This document shows positions 6,641 to 16,378 of a DNA stretch of 36,815 bases, in pieces; the first letter of the stretch is position 1; the number at the start of each line of letters is the position of its first letter. Origin of the DNA: Deltaproteobacteria bacterium (GTDB lineage Bacteria; Desulfobacterota; Desulfuromonadia; Geobacterales; Pseudopelobacteraceae). A program made the position numbers and the translations under genes. The stretch is from contig JAJXWO010000032.1 of the NCBI GenBank assembly GCA_021781535.1, positions 1 through 36,815 of the forward strand. Reading direction: 5' to 3'. Under the pieces are notes generated by a model that had not been told where the DNA came from, searched no databases, and worked only from the letters and a program-made list of their open reading frames with translations.

Positions 6641-8056
6641 ATGACCGGTTTAGTTAAAAATAGGGTATTTAGCAAAACAGAACGCTACAACATGCTAAAA
6701 ATAATAGCCATCTATGCGATATTCAGCTTCTTATGGATATATATATCCGACACAAACCTGAGTTATTTCACCACAGATCCCTCCATTCTCACACGAATTT
6801 CGGTGTTAAAGGGTTTCTTGTTCGTCATAATAACCAGCATCCTCTTGTATAATCTTGTAAGCCGCTATCTTTTTGAATCATCACAACTAAAAGACGAGAT
6901 TAAAAAAAACGAACTATTGTTCAACCTTCTTTCAGAAAGTATGATAGACGCCTATGTCAGCACAGATATGACCGGCGGGATCATTCAGTTCAATGAAGTG
7001 TATCGGACTCTGCTGGGATACGAGCCGGAAGAACTGCTTTCAAAGACATACATCGAACTTACGCCCGAGAAATGGCATTCAATCGAGAAAAAAATGGTTG
7101 AAGAACAGGTTGTTTCGAGAGGGTACTCTGATATTTACGAAAAGGAATATCGAAAAAAAGATGGTACAATCTTCCCGGTGGAATTGAGAACCCAGCTTGT
7201 TCGTGATGATCAGGGAAGACCGATGATGATGTGGGCAATTGTTCGTGATATCACTGACAGGAAGCTGATTGAAGAAAGGCTCAAATTTAAAAGTCAACAG
7301 CTTGAGGAACTTAACGAATCACTTGAAAAACGCGTAGCAGAATCAATTCTGGAACTCCGCCAGAAAGATCAGGTGCTGATTCAGCAAAGTCGCTTGGCTG
7401 CCATGGGTGAAATGATCAATAATATCGCTCATCAATGGCGACAGCCGTTGAATGCACTCGGGCTTCAAATTCAGAGTTTAATGCTGGAATATGACTCGGG
7501 AAGTTTGAGTAAGGAATCTCTGGACATGTCGATTAAAGAGGCGATGCTGTTAATCATGCACATGTCCGCGACTATCGACGATTTCAGGACTTTTTTTAAA
7601 CCTGACAAAGAAAAAGAAAATTTTAATGTTTGTCAGACTGTTGCGAGGGCTGTGCAGCTTGTCAAAGCAAGTTTTGATAATTACCAGATAAAAATAGATA
7701 TGAAGTGTAATGAAGAGACCTGTATTAATGGCTATCCGAATGAGTTCTCCCAAGTTATCCTCAACATACTGATCAATGCAAAAGAGGCGTTAGAGGCGAA
7801 CAAAACGGTCAATCCACAGGTTCGTATTACGGCGGATTTTGAAGAGAGTAGAACCGTCGTAATTGTCAGCGATAATGCCGGTGGCATTCCTGATGAAATA
7901 ATTCACAAGATATTCGACCCTCATTTTTCTACCAAGGGACCATTGGGGACCGGAATCGGCCTTTTTATGTCGAAAAACATCATCGAAAAAAATATGAACG
8001 GAAGATTGAGCGTCCGGAATAATTCCATGGGAGCTGAGTTTAGAATAGATCTCTGA
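6641..8056 (+). CDS. membrane PAS-domain sensor histidine kinase (orphan)
   Basis: 471 residues. Two membrane helices (about 19-36 and 52-73) with a short loop between, a PAS domain (about 88-208, ending in the VRDITDRK motif), a coiled linker (about 208-250), an H-box NIAHQWRQPLN with phospho-acceptor His264, and an HATPase domain with N-box NILINAKEAL (375-384), G1 DNAGGIP (411-417), F-box FDPHFSTKG and G2 GTGIGLFMSKN. It autophosphorylates from ATP in response to a signal probably sensed by PAS or membrane. AAGGAA six bases before ATG 6641 supports the start. No response regulator lies beside it, so its partner is elsewhere. The gene is more AT-rich than its neighbours. It converges on glgP. 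Confidence 0.93.
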   Translation: MTGLVKNRVFSKTERYNMLKIIAIYAIFSFLWIYISDTNLSYFTTDPSILTRISVLKGFLFVIITSILLYNLVSRYLFESSQLKDEIKKNELLFNLLSESMIDAYVSTDMTGGIIQFNEVYRTLLGYEPEELLSKTYIELTPEKWHSIEKKMVEEQVVSRGYSDIYEKEYRKKDGTIFPVELRTQLVRDDQGRPMMMWAIVRDITDRKLIEERLKFKSQQLEELNESLEKRVAESILELRQKDQVLIQQSRLAAMGEMINNIAHQWRQPLNALGLQIQSLMLEYDSGSLSKESLDMSIKEAMLLIMHMSATIDDFRTFFKPDKEKENFNVCQTVARAVQLVKASFDNYQIKIDMKCNEETCINGYPNEFSQVILNILINAKEALEANKTVNPQVRITADFEESRTVVIVSDNAGGIPDEIIHKIFDPHFSTKGPLGTGIGLFMSKNIIEKNMNGRLSVRNNSMGAEFRIDL

Positions 8057-8156
8057 AAAGATCACCAATTTTACCTTGTAACATATCTATTTACAGGAGC
8101 TGCCGTGGTTTGTAACCATCAGCAAACTGATAGTAATGCTGCGCGCTGTCCATGAT

Positions 8157-10703
8157 CTATCGCTGCCAAAGTATATGAGTCTCTTCGAGAGGAATTGCCG
8201 CCCCGGTAAAATACGGGACGATTCGTACGGTAAAATCCCCGGATGGGCGTTTCGTAGATACCTTCCCCTTGTAAATATATCCGTTCTCCGCACCAACCAA
8301 CTGCTGGTAGCGATTCATCTCGAACCTGACCGGGTTCCCATCTTCTGATTTATCGGCATACAGTTCGACATGCACCGCAGCAGGGCCGATGCCGTTGAGA
8401 TAAACCTGGGCTTCAAACAGGTGCCATTCATCGTTTGTCTCTACGTTAACATCACCAAAACGTATGTTTGCCCATTTGTTACATAACGTGTGGTGCCAAT
8501 CAACAAATTGCAAGCCGGCTTTGCCTTGCTCAGCGGCGCGTTTGTAGTACGCTGTGGCGGCAGGGATATAATAACTCTCGGCATACTCCCGCACCGTACG
8601 ATTAGCAGAAAATTGTGGTGTCAACCGGGCCATGCTTTCACGCATACGCGCCACCCAGTTCGTCGGAATTCCCTGGTTGTTGCGGGTATAAAACTCAGGG
8701 ATAACCTGCTGCTCGAGAAGATTATAAAGCTCCTCTGCTTCAACAGCATCCCACGCGGGATCATCACCATGTTCGAGGCCATCGCCCAATGCCCACCCTA
8801 CTTCCGGGGTGTATGCCTCGGCCCACCAGCCATCCAATTCCGACAGATTCAGTCCGCCGTTGACGAGCACTTTCATACCGCTCGTGCCGCATGCTTCCCA
8901 TGGTCGGCGCGGTGTGTTAATCCAGAGGTCAACCCCCTGCACCAGATGTTCGGTTAAAAGCATGTCGTAATCGCTGAGGAAGATGACATGGGGACGGGCT
9001 TCAGGCCTCCGGATGAAATGAGTCCATTGCTGAATCAGCGCCTGCCCCGCCAGATCTGCCGGATGAGCCTTGCCGGCGATGATGAGTTGCACCGGACGCT
9101 CCGGGTTGGTTAACAGGCGAAGCAGTCGTTCCGGGTCGTGCAATAGCAGGTTTGGCCTCTTATAGGTCGCGAAGCGTCGCGCGAAGCCAAGGGTCAACGT
9201 GTTGGAATCAAGGAGATGTTTTGCCCTGTCAACCGCGTCGGGCGCCGCACCGGAGGATGCCAGCTGCCGTGACAACCGCTCGCGAGCGTACTCTACAAGA
9301 GATTTGCTGGCGGCAATGCGAAATTGCCAGAGCCGGGCATCAGAAACACAACGTATGTCCCGTTCCAGAGTTGCCGTCGTTCCCAGCCACCGGTCTTTTT
9401 CACAGGCTTCCGTCCAAAGCTCGTCGGCATCACATGAATCCCAGCTCGGCGTGTGAACTCCGTTGGTCACGTGACCAACCGGGATTTCGTCCCGTGGCCA
9501 CTGCGGAAAGAGGGGTAAAAAAATATCCCGACTGACTTTGCCGTGCAGGCGGCTCACGCCATTAACCGCTCCGCTTCCGCGGATGGCCAGATAGGCCATA
9601 TTGAAGCTTTCCGACTGGTCGTTCGGATTTTGGCGACCAAGTGCCAGCAGGCCATTGCATGAAATACCGAGCTTCTGCTCGGCAAAAGCACCGAGGTATT
9701 GCTCGATGAGCGCCGGAGAAAACCGGTCAAAACCGGCTGCAACTGCCGTGTGGGTGGTGAAAAGGTTCCCCGCTCGGGTAACGGCTAGCGCGACATCGAA
9801 GGGTTGCCCGTTTTCTTCCATGAAACTTCGGGCGCGCTCCAACACGGCAAAGGCCGCATGTCCTTCATTCAGGTGGCAGACTTCCGGTCGGATACCCAGC
9901 GCAGTGAGTAACCGCCAACCGCCAATCCCGAGAAGCAACTCCTGCTTGAGACGCAGCTCCGGTCCGCCGCCATACAGCTCACTGGTAATCCCGCGATGAG
10001 CGGGGTAGTTTGCCGCATCATTCGAATCCAGCAGGTAAAGCTTGACTCTACCGACCTGTACCTGCCAGGCGCGCAGCCAGACTGAGTAACCGGGTAAGGC
10101 GACCTCCAATCGCAACCACTCGCCGTTAGGCCGGCGTAACGGTGTGATCGGCAACTGCCCGGGGTCGTTATAGGGGAAAAGGGCCTGCTGTGCGCCGTCC
10201 TTGTCGATAACCTGACGGAAATATCCTTGCTGGTACAGTAGTCCTACTCCGACGACGGGCATGCCCAGGTCGCTGGCAGCTTTGAGCTGATCACCGGCGA
10301 CATTGCCAAGACCTCCGGAGTAAATCGGAAGAGCTTCGCTCAACATGAATTCCATGCTGAAATAGGCGACGCAATTCAAGGGAGAGTGCGGGTGATTCTG
10401 CTGAAACCATGCCGGCGCCTCCGCCGCTTGCCGCCTGGCCTGCAGCAGGTCAGCGACGTTTTTACGAAAAACGGAATCGGCAAGCATGCTCTCGATCTGG
10501 TCTCGCGAGACCGTCTGCAGAACAACCCAGGGATTTTGAGTGAGTTCCCACAATACCGGATCAAGCGTACGCCATACCTTGTCGGTTGCATGGTTCCATG
10601 ACGAACGCATATCAAGAGCCAACTCAGCCAGGGCACCAAATCCCTCAATTTCCGTAGGTAGAATGTTGTAGAGCGGGTTGCTTACCCGTATTTGTTTGCT
10701 CAT
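8157..10703 (-). CDS. glgP: alpha-glucan (glycogen) phosphorylase
   Basis: 848-residue GT35 phosphorylase of the shorter bacterial type that lacks the mammalian-style regulatory N-terminus. It releases glucose-1-phosphate from glycogen or maltodextrin. Recognisable blocks: CVAYFSMEFMLSEALPIYSGGLGNVAGD near the N-terminus, LNEGHAAFA, GHVTNGVHTPSW, FARRFATYKRPNLL, and EACGTSGMK with the PLP-binding Lys at about residue 611. ATG 10703 is chosen over the upstream frame start because GGGGAAA precedes it by 5 bases and homology-like sequence begins there. It is the last gene of the gnd-zwf-pgl-glgP run, 44 bases after pgl. The placement links glycogen breakdown to the oxidative pentose-phosphate branch. 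Confidence 0.96.
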   Translation of the reverse strand: MSKQIRVSNPLYNILPTEIEGFGALAELALDMRSSWNHATDKVWRTLDPVLWELTQNPWVVLQTVSRDQIESMLADSVFRKNVADLLQARRQAAEAPAWFQQNHPHSPLNCVAYFSMEFMLSEALPIYSGGLGNVAGDQLKAASDLGMPVVGVGLLYQQGYFRQVIDKDGAQQALFPYNDPGQLPITPLRRPNGEWLRLEVALPGYSVWLRAWQVQVGRVKLYLLDSNDAANYPAHRGITSELYGGGPELRLKQELLLGIGGWRLLTALGIRPEVCHLNEGHAAFAVLERARSFMEENGQPFDVALAVTRAGNLFTTHTAVAAGFDRFSPALIEQYLGAFAEQKLGISCNGLLALGRQNPNDQSESFNMAYLAIRGSGAVNGVSRLHGKVSRDIFLPLFPQWPRDEIPVGHVTNGVHTPSWDSCDADELWTEACEKDRWLGTTATLERDIRCVSDARLWQFRIAASKSLVEYARERLSRQLASSGAAPDAVDRAKHLLDSNTLTLGFARRFATYKRPNLLLHDPERLLRLLTNPERPVQLIIAGKAHPADLAGQALIQQWTHFIRRPEARPHVIFLSDYDMLLTEHLVQGVDLWINTPRRPWEACGTSGMKVLVNGGLNLSELDGWWAEAYTPEVGWALGDGLEHGDDPAWDAVEAEELYNLLEQQVIPEFYTRNNQGIPTNWVARMRESMARLTPQFSANRTVREYAESYYIPAATAYYKRAAEQGKAGLQFVDWHHTLCNKWANIRFGDVNVETNDEWHLFEAQVYLNGIGPAAVHVELYADKSEDGNPVRFEMNRYQQLVGAENGYIYKGKVSTKRPSGDFTVRIVPYFTGAAIPLEETHILWQR

Positions 10704-10747
10704 GGTTTCCCCGAGTATGAGTGGCACAGTGTAGAGCGCACGAATTG

Positions 10748-11479
10748 TCACTCCTTTCTTTGCCGCAAGAGACGGGCAGCATCCCGGTCCACTAGCCACA
10801 GCAAGCCGCCGTCTATTGGCTTGATCAGCCGAGCCGGAATGTTGTGCGGGTCCTGGGCCTCTTTCAATACGTTTCGCAAGATTGGCGCCTTGGCGGAACC
10901 TGAGACCAGGAAAACGACCAGTGACGCTTGATTGATGACCGCAGCCGTCAGGGTAAGCCGGTGCAGCCCTTCTTCGGCCACATACACGCTGGCCACCCAG
11001 TGCTTCTGCTCCTCCAGAACTGAAGTACCGGGAAAGAGGGATGCCGTGTGGCCGTTTTCCCCAAGCCCCAGCAGTACCAGATCAAATTGGGGGCGGTCTT
11101 TGGCAAAGAAACCGCGCAGAAGCGCTTCATATTCAACTGCGGCCTCCTGCGGAGAACGATCACAGACCATGGGATGGACTTGATCCTGGGGGACTGGGAC
11201 GTGGTTGAGCAGCGCCTGCCGCGCCATCAAGGCATTATTCCGGATGTCGCCGTCAGGGACGCAGCGCTCGTCACCCCAGAAAATATGCGTGTTCTGCCAC
11301 GGGACCAGTTCTCGGAAGGGTGCGCTGGTCAGGAGCTCATAGGTACGGCGTGGTGTGCTACCACCGGCAAGCGCGACGGTGAAGCTGCCGCGAGCCTCCA
11401 CCGCCTGCCGCGCCTCCGCCGCGAATAGTTCTGCGGCAGCGAGGCTCAATGCCTCCAGATCATCGCATACCCTGATCAT
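10748..11479 (-). CDS. pgl: 6-phosphogluconolactonase
   Basis: 243-residue DevB/Pgl-type lactonase that hydrolyses 6-phosphogluconolactone to 6-phosphogluconate. Signature blocks are complete: VALAGGSTPRRTYELL (about 35-50), FWGDERCVP (about 67-75) and LLGLGENGHTASLFPG. The length is normal. The start ATG at 11479 overlaps the zwf stop by four bases (ATGA), indicating translational coupling to the enzyme that makes its substrate. Confidence 0.95.
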   Translation of the reverse strand: MIRVCDDLEALSLAAAELFAAEARQAVEARGSFTVALAGGSTPRRTYELLTSAPFRELVPWQNTHIFWGDERCVPDGDIRNNALMARQALLNHVPVPQDQVHPMVCDRSPQEAAVEYEALLRGFFAKDRPQFDLVLLGLGENGHTASLFPGTSVLEEQKHWVASVYVAEEGLHRLTLTAAVINQASLVVFLVSGSAKAPILRNVLKEAQDPHNIPARLIKPIDGGLLWLVDRDAARLLRQRKE

Positions 11480-12993
11480 GCATTTTCTCCCGTTTTTATG
11501 ACAGGCTGTAACCAGTGGTGCCCCTCACTTGCTATAAGGTGGTCGGCGGCCTCAGGCCCCCAACTCCCGGCGGGGTAATCGGGGAAATCACCTGGCGGTA
11601 TAGATTCCCATGCTTCAAGTACCGGATCAACGATCTTCCAGGCGCACTCCACCTGGTCGGCCCGCATGAATAGTGTGGCATCACCTTTTATTACATCCAG
11701 AAGCAGTGTCTCATACGCCTCGGGCGGAACTGCCATGAAGGCATCACGGTAACGAAACTGCATATCCACCGGGCCAAGTAGAAAACGGGTGCCCGGCTGT
11801 TTTGCCTGGATACGGGTAATGATCCCTTCTTCCGGCTGAATGCGAATGATCAGGCGGTTCGTCTGCCAGTTTTCAACCGCAGCCGAGGGAAACGGCTGGT
11901 GGGGAGCCGGGCGGAAGAGGATGGAAACCTCCGACACCTTGGTGGGGAGCCGCTTGCCGGTGCGCAGATAAAACGGCACTCCTTGCCAGCGCCAGTTGTC
12001 AATGAAGAACTTGAATGCCGCATAAGTCTCGGTAGGTGAATCGGGGGCTACTCCCGGTTCATTCCGGTATCCAGGACGTGCCGTGCCTTCGACGATACCG
12101 TGACCGTACTGTCCCCGCACTGCAACATGATGAAGCTCCTCGGGCCGGATGGGACGAATGGCGTGCAACACATCCACTTTCTTGTTTCGAACCTCGTCGG
12201 CATCGAAGGAAACCGGAGGTTCCATGGCAATGAGACAGAGGATCTGGAGAAGGTGGTTCTGCACCATGTCACGCAGGGCGCCTGCCTGGTCGTAGTAACC
12301 GCCTCGCTCCTCCACCCCCACGGTCTCGGCCACGGTAATCTGCACGTGATCGATGTAACGCCGGTCCCAGAGTGGCTCGTAAAGGGAATTGGCAAACCGG
12401 AAAGCGAGGATGTTCTGTACCGTCTCTTTACCCAGATAATGGTCGATCCGGTAGATTTGGGACTCGGCAAACATGCCGGTCAGAATCCGGTCCAGTTCCC
12501 GCGCTGAAGCCAGGTTTCGACCAAACGGTTTTTCTATTACCAGCCGATCCCTTGTGCAGTCCCGGCATACACCGATCCGCTGCAGGTGAGCTGCAGCAGG
12601 CTCTAGCATGTCGGGAGGTATGGCGAGGTAGAATAGCCGGTTTGCCCGGACGCTCCAGGCCTGTTCAAACTCTTCAAATTTCCGGCTGAGGGCAGGCCCG
12701 GAGGCGGAGTCGGTGATATCGTCGGAGAGGTAGGAAACATGATCGGCAAAGCGGTTCCAGATTTCCTCAGTTGCCGGTTTTCTTCGGGAAAAGAGATCCA
12801 CGCCTTCCCGAAGGTGCTGTCGGAACTCCGTGTCGTTGCGCTGTTTTCGGGCAATACCCACAATGGCAAATCGTTGGGGGAGAAGATTGTCGAGATGGAG
12901 ATTGAAAAGCGCCGGGACCAGCTTGCGCCAGGCCAGGTCACCTCCACCTCCGAAGATTACCAGAACAGTCGAATCGGATTGTTGCGTAAGCAT
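11476..12993 (-). CDS. zwf: glucose-6-phosphate 1-dehydrogenase
   Basis: 505 residues, full length. It oxidises glucose-6-phosphate with NADP+ or NAD+. The nucleotide-binding loop reads IFGGGGDLAWRKL (about 13-25), a variant of the usual GASGDLA(K/R)RKL; the substrate/catalytic block RIDHYLGKETVQN is intact, as are EKPFGRN and LRTGKRLP. A ribosome site (AAAGG) lies 8 bases before ATG 12993. It stands 57 bases after gnd and overlaps pgl by 4, in the middle of the operon. The product feeds pgl and then gnd. Confidence 0.96.
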   Translation of the reverse strand: MLTQQSDSTVLVIFGGGGDLAWRKLVPALFNLHLDNLLPQRFAIVGIARKQRNDTEFRQHLREGVDLFSRRKPATEEIWNRFADHVSYLSDDITDSASGPALSRKFEEFEQAWSVRANRLFYLAIPPDMLEPAAAHLQRIGVCRDCTRDRLVIEKPFGRNLASARELDRILTGMFAESQIYRIDHYLGKETVQNILAFRFANSLYEPLWDRRYIDHVQITVAETVGVEERGGYYDQAGALRDMVQNHLLQILCLIAMEPPVSFDADEVRNKKVDVLHAIRPIRPEELHHVAVRGQYGHGIVEGTARPGYRNEPGVAPDSPTETYAAFKFFIDNWRWQGVPFYLRTGKRLPTKVSEVSILFRPAPHQPFPSAAVENWQTNRLIIRIQPEEGIITRIQAKQPGTRFLLGPVDMQFRYRDAFMAVPPEAYETLLLDVIKGDATLFMRADQVECAWKIVDPVLEAWESIPPGDFPDYPAGSWGPEAADHLIASEGHHWLQPVIKTGENA

Positions 12994-13050
12994 GCTTGCG
13001 CCTTTCTATATGACAGTGAGGTGGAGGACCAGGTGTTATGGAGTCCTCGT

Positions 13051-14069
<1,019 letters not shown>

Positions 14070-14079
<10 letters not shown>

Positions 14080-14156
14080 TCTTGTGCCTCTCTTTCTCCT
14101 GCAAGTTGTACTTTCATGGCAACGCCACCGTGATCGGCGGCAATTCCAATTTGCAT
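14070..14156 (-). pseudogene. truncated rpiB-like remnant / leader peptide overlapping gnd start
   Basis: A 28-codon ORF starts at ATG 14156 with an excellent ribosome site (AAGGAG at 14170-14165, 8-base spacing) and stops at TAG 14072-14070, inside gnd. Its N-terminus [18 protein letters not shown] matches the style of ribose-5-phosphate isomerase B N-termini (MKIA-x-SDHAG-x-x-LK), whose early Asp and His bind the sugar phosphate. After residue 18 it runs directly into the gnd ribosome site ([10 protein letters not shown]). The simplest reading is an internal deletion that removed nearly all of rpiB yet left its translation start, so the remnant now acts as a leader coupled to gnd. The RpiB assignment rests on 18 residues only. 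Confidence 0.5.
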
Positions 14157-14226
14157 CAGCTGTTCTCCTTGTGGATATCCGGCAGTGTACGTGACCTTCA
14201 GCAGAATTTTTTCGTGGATGAATCAT

Positions 14227-14240
14227 GTATTCCCGAATAC
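14227..14240. promoter_or_regulatory. GTATTC-CC-GAATAC palindrome upstream of the gnd operon
   Basis: A perfect 6+6 inverted repeat around CC lies between the minus-strand usp gene and the gnd leader, about 70 bases before the leader ATG. An overlapping hairpin (CCCGAA 14232-14237 with TTCGGG 14248-14253) is also possible, but no T-run follows it in either direction, so a terminator is not convincing. It is a candidate operator of the carbohydrate operon, from symmetry only. Confidence 0.3.
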
Positions 14241-14277
14241 TTTTTCTTTCGGGGGTAGAAACTCCAATCTGCCCGGA

Positions 14278-14727
14278 TTAATTTTTTACCAGCAGGATCG
14301 AACAGGGCATCTTGCGAAGTATGGCATTGTTCTCACCGCCAAAAAGCGCATGTTCAAGAAGCCCCTCCTTATGGGCACTCATGAGAATCAGGTCGATTTT
14401 TTCTTCTTTGACCGTCTTCACAATCTCCTCAACCGGATCACGGTCGGTGATCAGTTCCTTAATGGGAAACCCGCCATGGATTTCCCGCTTGATGAGTTTG
14501 TCCAACTGCTCTTGCGCTTCCTGATGGCTGTTCATGTAATTCTTGTACTGTTCGCCGGGAAACAGCCCCGGTGCGTTCACCGCCATCATATCAACGGGAT
14601 TGGAGACAAGATGCATGACTGTAAGTTGTGCATCATACTTGCGGGCAAGAGAAATACCAGCCGTAATGGCTTTCAGGCAGTGGGGGATCATCCTGCTGAT
14701 GACAAGAATATTTCTGTAATCTTCCAT
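14278..14727 (-). CDS. UspA-family universal stress protein (copy 1)
   Basis: 149-residue single-domain Usp. N-terminal beta strand YRNILVISRM and GISLARKYDAQLTVMHLV are typical; the C-terminus ILLVKN closes the sheet. The ATP-loop consensus G-x2-G-x9-G-(S/T) is degenerate here (SAHKEGLLEHALFGGEN), so ATP binding is doubtful. AGGAGG 5 bases before ATG 14727 gives a firm start. A closely similar paralogue lies at 18666-19127 on the other strand, sharing for example GFPIKELI and KTVKEEKIDL. The gene is between the outer-membrane protein gene and the gnd operon, all on the minus strand. A role in metal or energy stress is inferred from neighbours only. Confidence 0.93.
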   Translation of the reverse strand: MEDYRNILVISRMIPHCLKAITAGISLARKYDAQLTVMHLVSNPVDMMAVNAPGLFPGEQYKNYMNSHQEAQEQLDKLIKREIHGGFPIKELITDRDPVEEIVKTVKEEKIDLILMSAHKEGLLEHALFGGENNAILRKMPCSILLVKN

Positions 14728-14896
14728 GTGAACCTCCTGTAAAACATGCAGTTATCATTCAATTTCATGGTCTGTCTCACGCCTCTGGTAAAAGTTTACC
14801 CGCAAGTTTTGATTGTGCAAGGCAATTTGAAAATGATCTCACACCATTCTCGCTCTACAGCCGGCAGTCGGTCGCGTTGGCTACTCCCACATTGGA

Positions 14897-16099
14897 TTAC
14901 TTGCTGCTGCGAGGTCTCTTCTTGTTTGCGGTTGTACCTTGGAATACGATTTCCAGGCGGAATGTAACGTCAAATCTGGCGTGCTGTATCCCGACAGGGT
15001 CACGTGGCCAGCTAAGCTGGGGTTCCACTTCGTAATACAGCCATGGTTTCAGGAAGTTTCGCCGGTATCTGGCAAGAAGCAGGTAATTCTGTATCTGGGA
15101 GGAGGCGGTGGTGTTGCCGTAAATGCCTGCCTTAAAGGTAGCTGCAGCTTTGGAAGAGATCTGTCGGGTGAGGGATAGTTCCGAGCCCCATTCCAGTCCA
15201 TTGATTTCCCTGGAAGCGGTCGCGGTACCGGCCCACTGCAGAAGCGTGGCCTCGTTTAGCAACCTTTCAAGGCTGACCTCTGTGGTCTCTCCGAAATAAT
15301 CGGTATTCTTCACAAAGAACGTCTCGCCGACACGCATGAGTGCAAGCTCGCCGAGCTTTTTCCGGTACTGAACGCGGCTCCGCGCAAAAACTTCGAAAGG
15401 GAGTGCCAGTCGGACGCCTGTTCCCACAAACAGGTTCAGGGAAGGTGTTTGAATTAACTCATAACGCAGTTCCGTATTGGCAAAGTGGGTTGTCGGCGTG
15501 GTCCGGTCGAATCCGGGGTTGCCGGGGTCTTCCGGGAGGCTGTGTGTCGTCAATCCCGGATCGTTTTCCCCTGTTATGAAGAGGTGGAGCCGTTCGCTGA
15601 TTTTTGTCAACGCAAAATTGGCTTGCAGGGATGAACCCAGATTAAAAGTCCCTCCGTTGCCAATTCTCAGGGAATTTCGCCAGCGGATATTGTAACTTGT
15701 CGTGCGGTAGTTTTCGGGCTTGACGGTGCCGAAGAAGTTATCAAAGCGGATCGTCTGCCGGAGAATGTTCCGTTCAAGCATGGTGTGGGTTTCATCCACG
15801 GTCTTTTCGATGGTAGCGAAGTAACCAATCGGTGGGGTGGGGCTCCACCAGGGGACAGGTTCCGGCCATGGGAGAGGTACTAACCATGGTTTTGTTTCCT
15901 CCCTGGGAATTGGCCCCGGCCATGGGATCATTCCAACTGAAGGTGGAGAATTTGACGTTATTTTCTCGCCGGCAAACGAAAGGTCAGCCGCAGTATGGAG
16001 CAAAATAACTGCAGCCACGACGACCCCGCAGGTCCTCCGTGTTAATCCGGATAGCGTTTCCCACCAGGATACATTGAGTGTCGTGTATGGAACATTCAT
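14897..16099 (-). CDS. outer-membrane beta-barrel protein with Trp/Pro-rich linker
   Basis: 400 residues from ATG 16099, the start that gives a proper signal peptide (TRRTCGVVVAAVILL then ending near SFA-GEK). A longer frame to 16285 is open but has no ribosome site. The mature N-terminus carries an unusual Pro/Trp segment (IPWPGPIP, KPWLVPLPWPEPVPWWSP) of about 40 residues, then TMLERNILRQTIRFDNFFG and alternating amphipathic strands typical of a barrel (LRYELIQTPSLNLFVGTGVRL, YRRNFLKPWLYYEVEPQL). The barrel ends at RLEIVF, followed by a basic tail instead of a terminal Phe. No named family is recognised. It diverges from the multicopper oxidase, sharing its control region, which suggests a shared extracellular or envelope role. 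Confidence 0.75.
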   Translation of the reverse strand: MNVPYTTLNVSWWETLSGLTRRTCGVVVAAVILLHTAADLSFAGEKITSNSPPSVGMIPWPGPIPREETKPWLVPLPWPEPVPWWSPTPPIGYFATIEKTVDETHTMLERNILRQTIRFDNFFGTVKPENYRTTSYNIRWRNSLRIGNGGTFNLGSSLQANFALTKISERLHLFITGENDPGLTTHSLPEDPGNPGFDRTTPTTHFANTELRYELIQTPSLNLFVGTGVRLALPFEVFARSRVQYRKKLGELALMRVGETFFVKNTDYFGETTEVSLERLLNEATLLQWAGTATASREINGLEWGSELSLTRQISSKAAATFKAGIYGNTTASSQIQNYLLLARYRRNFLKPWLYYEVEPQLSWPRDPVGIQHARFDVTFRLEIVFQGTTANKKRPRSSK

Positions 16100-16181
16100 G
16101 GCGTGATCCGTCGCTATTAATGTGTAAATAAACATAAATGCCCACATAAAGTATCCGTGGAACGGCATGTTTTGCAAGGGG

Positions 16182-16187
16182 ATTATA
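16182..16187 (-). promoter_or_regulatory. possible -10 element for the outer-membrane protein gene
   Basis: On the minus strand AAGGATATAATCC contains a perfect TATAAT (plus-strand ATTATA at 16182-16187), about 80 bases before ATG 16099. No good -35 hexamer stands 16-18 bases upstream, so this is only suggestive. Confidence 0.3.
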
Positions 16188-16218
16188 TCCTTTCCGGATT
16201 TCAAACGGTTACCACCCC

Positions 16219-16253
16219 GTGTCTCAAATTCGACACGTCGTCTCAAATTGAGA
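16219..16253. promoter_or_regulatory. repeat cluster, candidate activator-binding site (UAS)
   Basis: GTCTCAAATT occurs twice (16221-16230 and 16240-16249), 19 bases apart, about two helical turns. The first copy lies within GTGTC(16219-16223)...GACAC(16232-16236), and the second within the palindrome TCTCAA-A-TTGAGA (16241-16253). The cluster sits about 100-135 bases upstream of the start point predicted from the -24/-12 promoter at 16329, where enhancer-binding proteins of sigma-54 normally bind. Confidence 0.5.
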
Positions 16254-16328
16254 AAATTGTTTCCGACTCGTAGTTGCTTACCCATTGAAAAGTCAAGCCT
16301 TTTTATGTGGTTAGTTGATGAAAACAGT

Positions 16329-16344
16329 TGGCATTGTTATTGCG
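16329..16344 (+). promoter_or_regulatory. sigma-54 (-24/-12) promoter of the multicopper oxidase gene
   Basis: TGGCATTGTTATTGCG matches the RpoN consensus TGGCAC-N5-TTGC at all key positions: GG at 16330-16331 and GC at 16342-16343, exactly 12 bases apart, with only C to T at the sixth base. The predicted start point (about 16355) leaves a leader of about 24 bases containing AGGAGG before the GTG at 16379. Confidence 0.8.
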
Positions 16345-16378
16345 ATAACAAATGTAAAATATTAAAGAGGAGGAAAGC

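Noticed and set aside
16100..16285. 62-codon N-terminal extension of the outer-membrane protein frame
   Set aside because: No ribosome site at 16285 and the signal peptide begins at 16099; extension would run over the repeat cluster and the control region.
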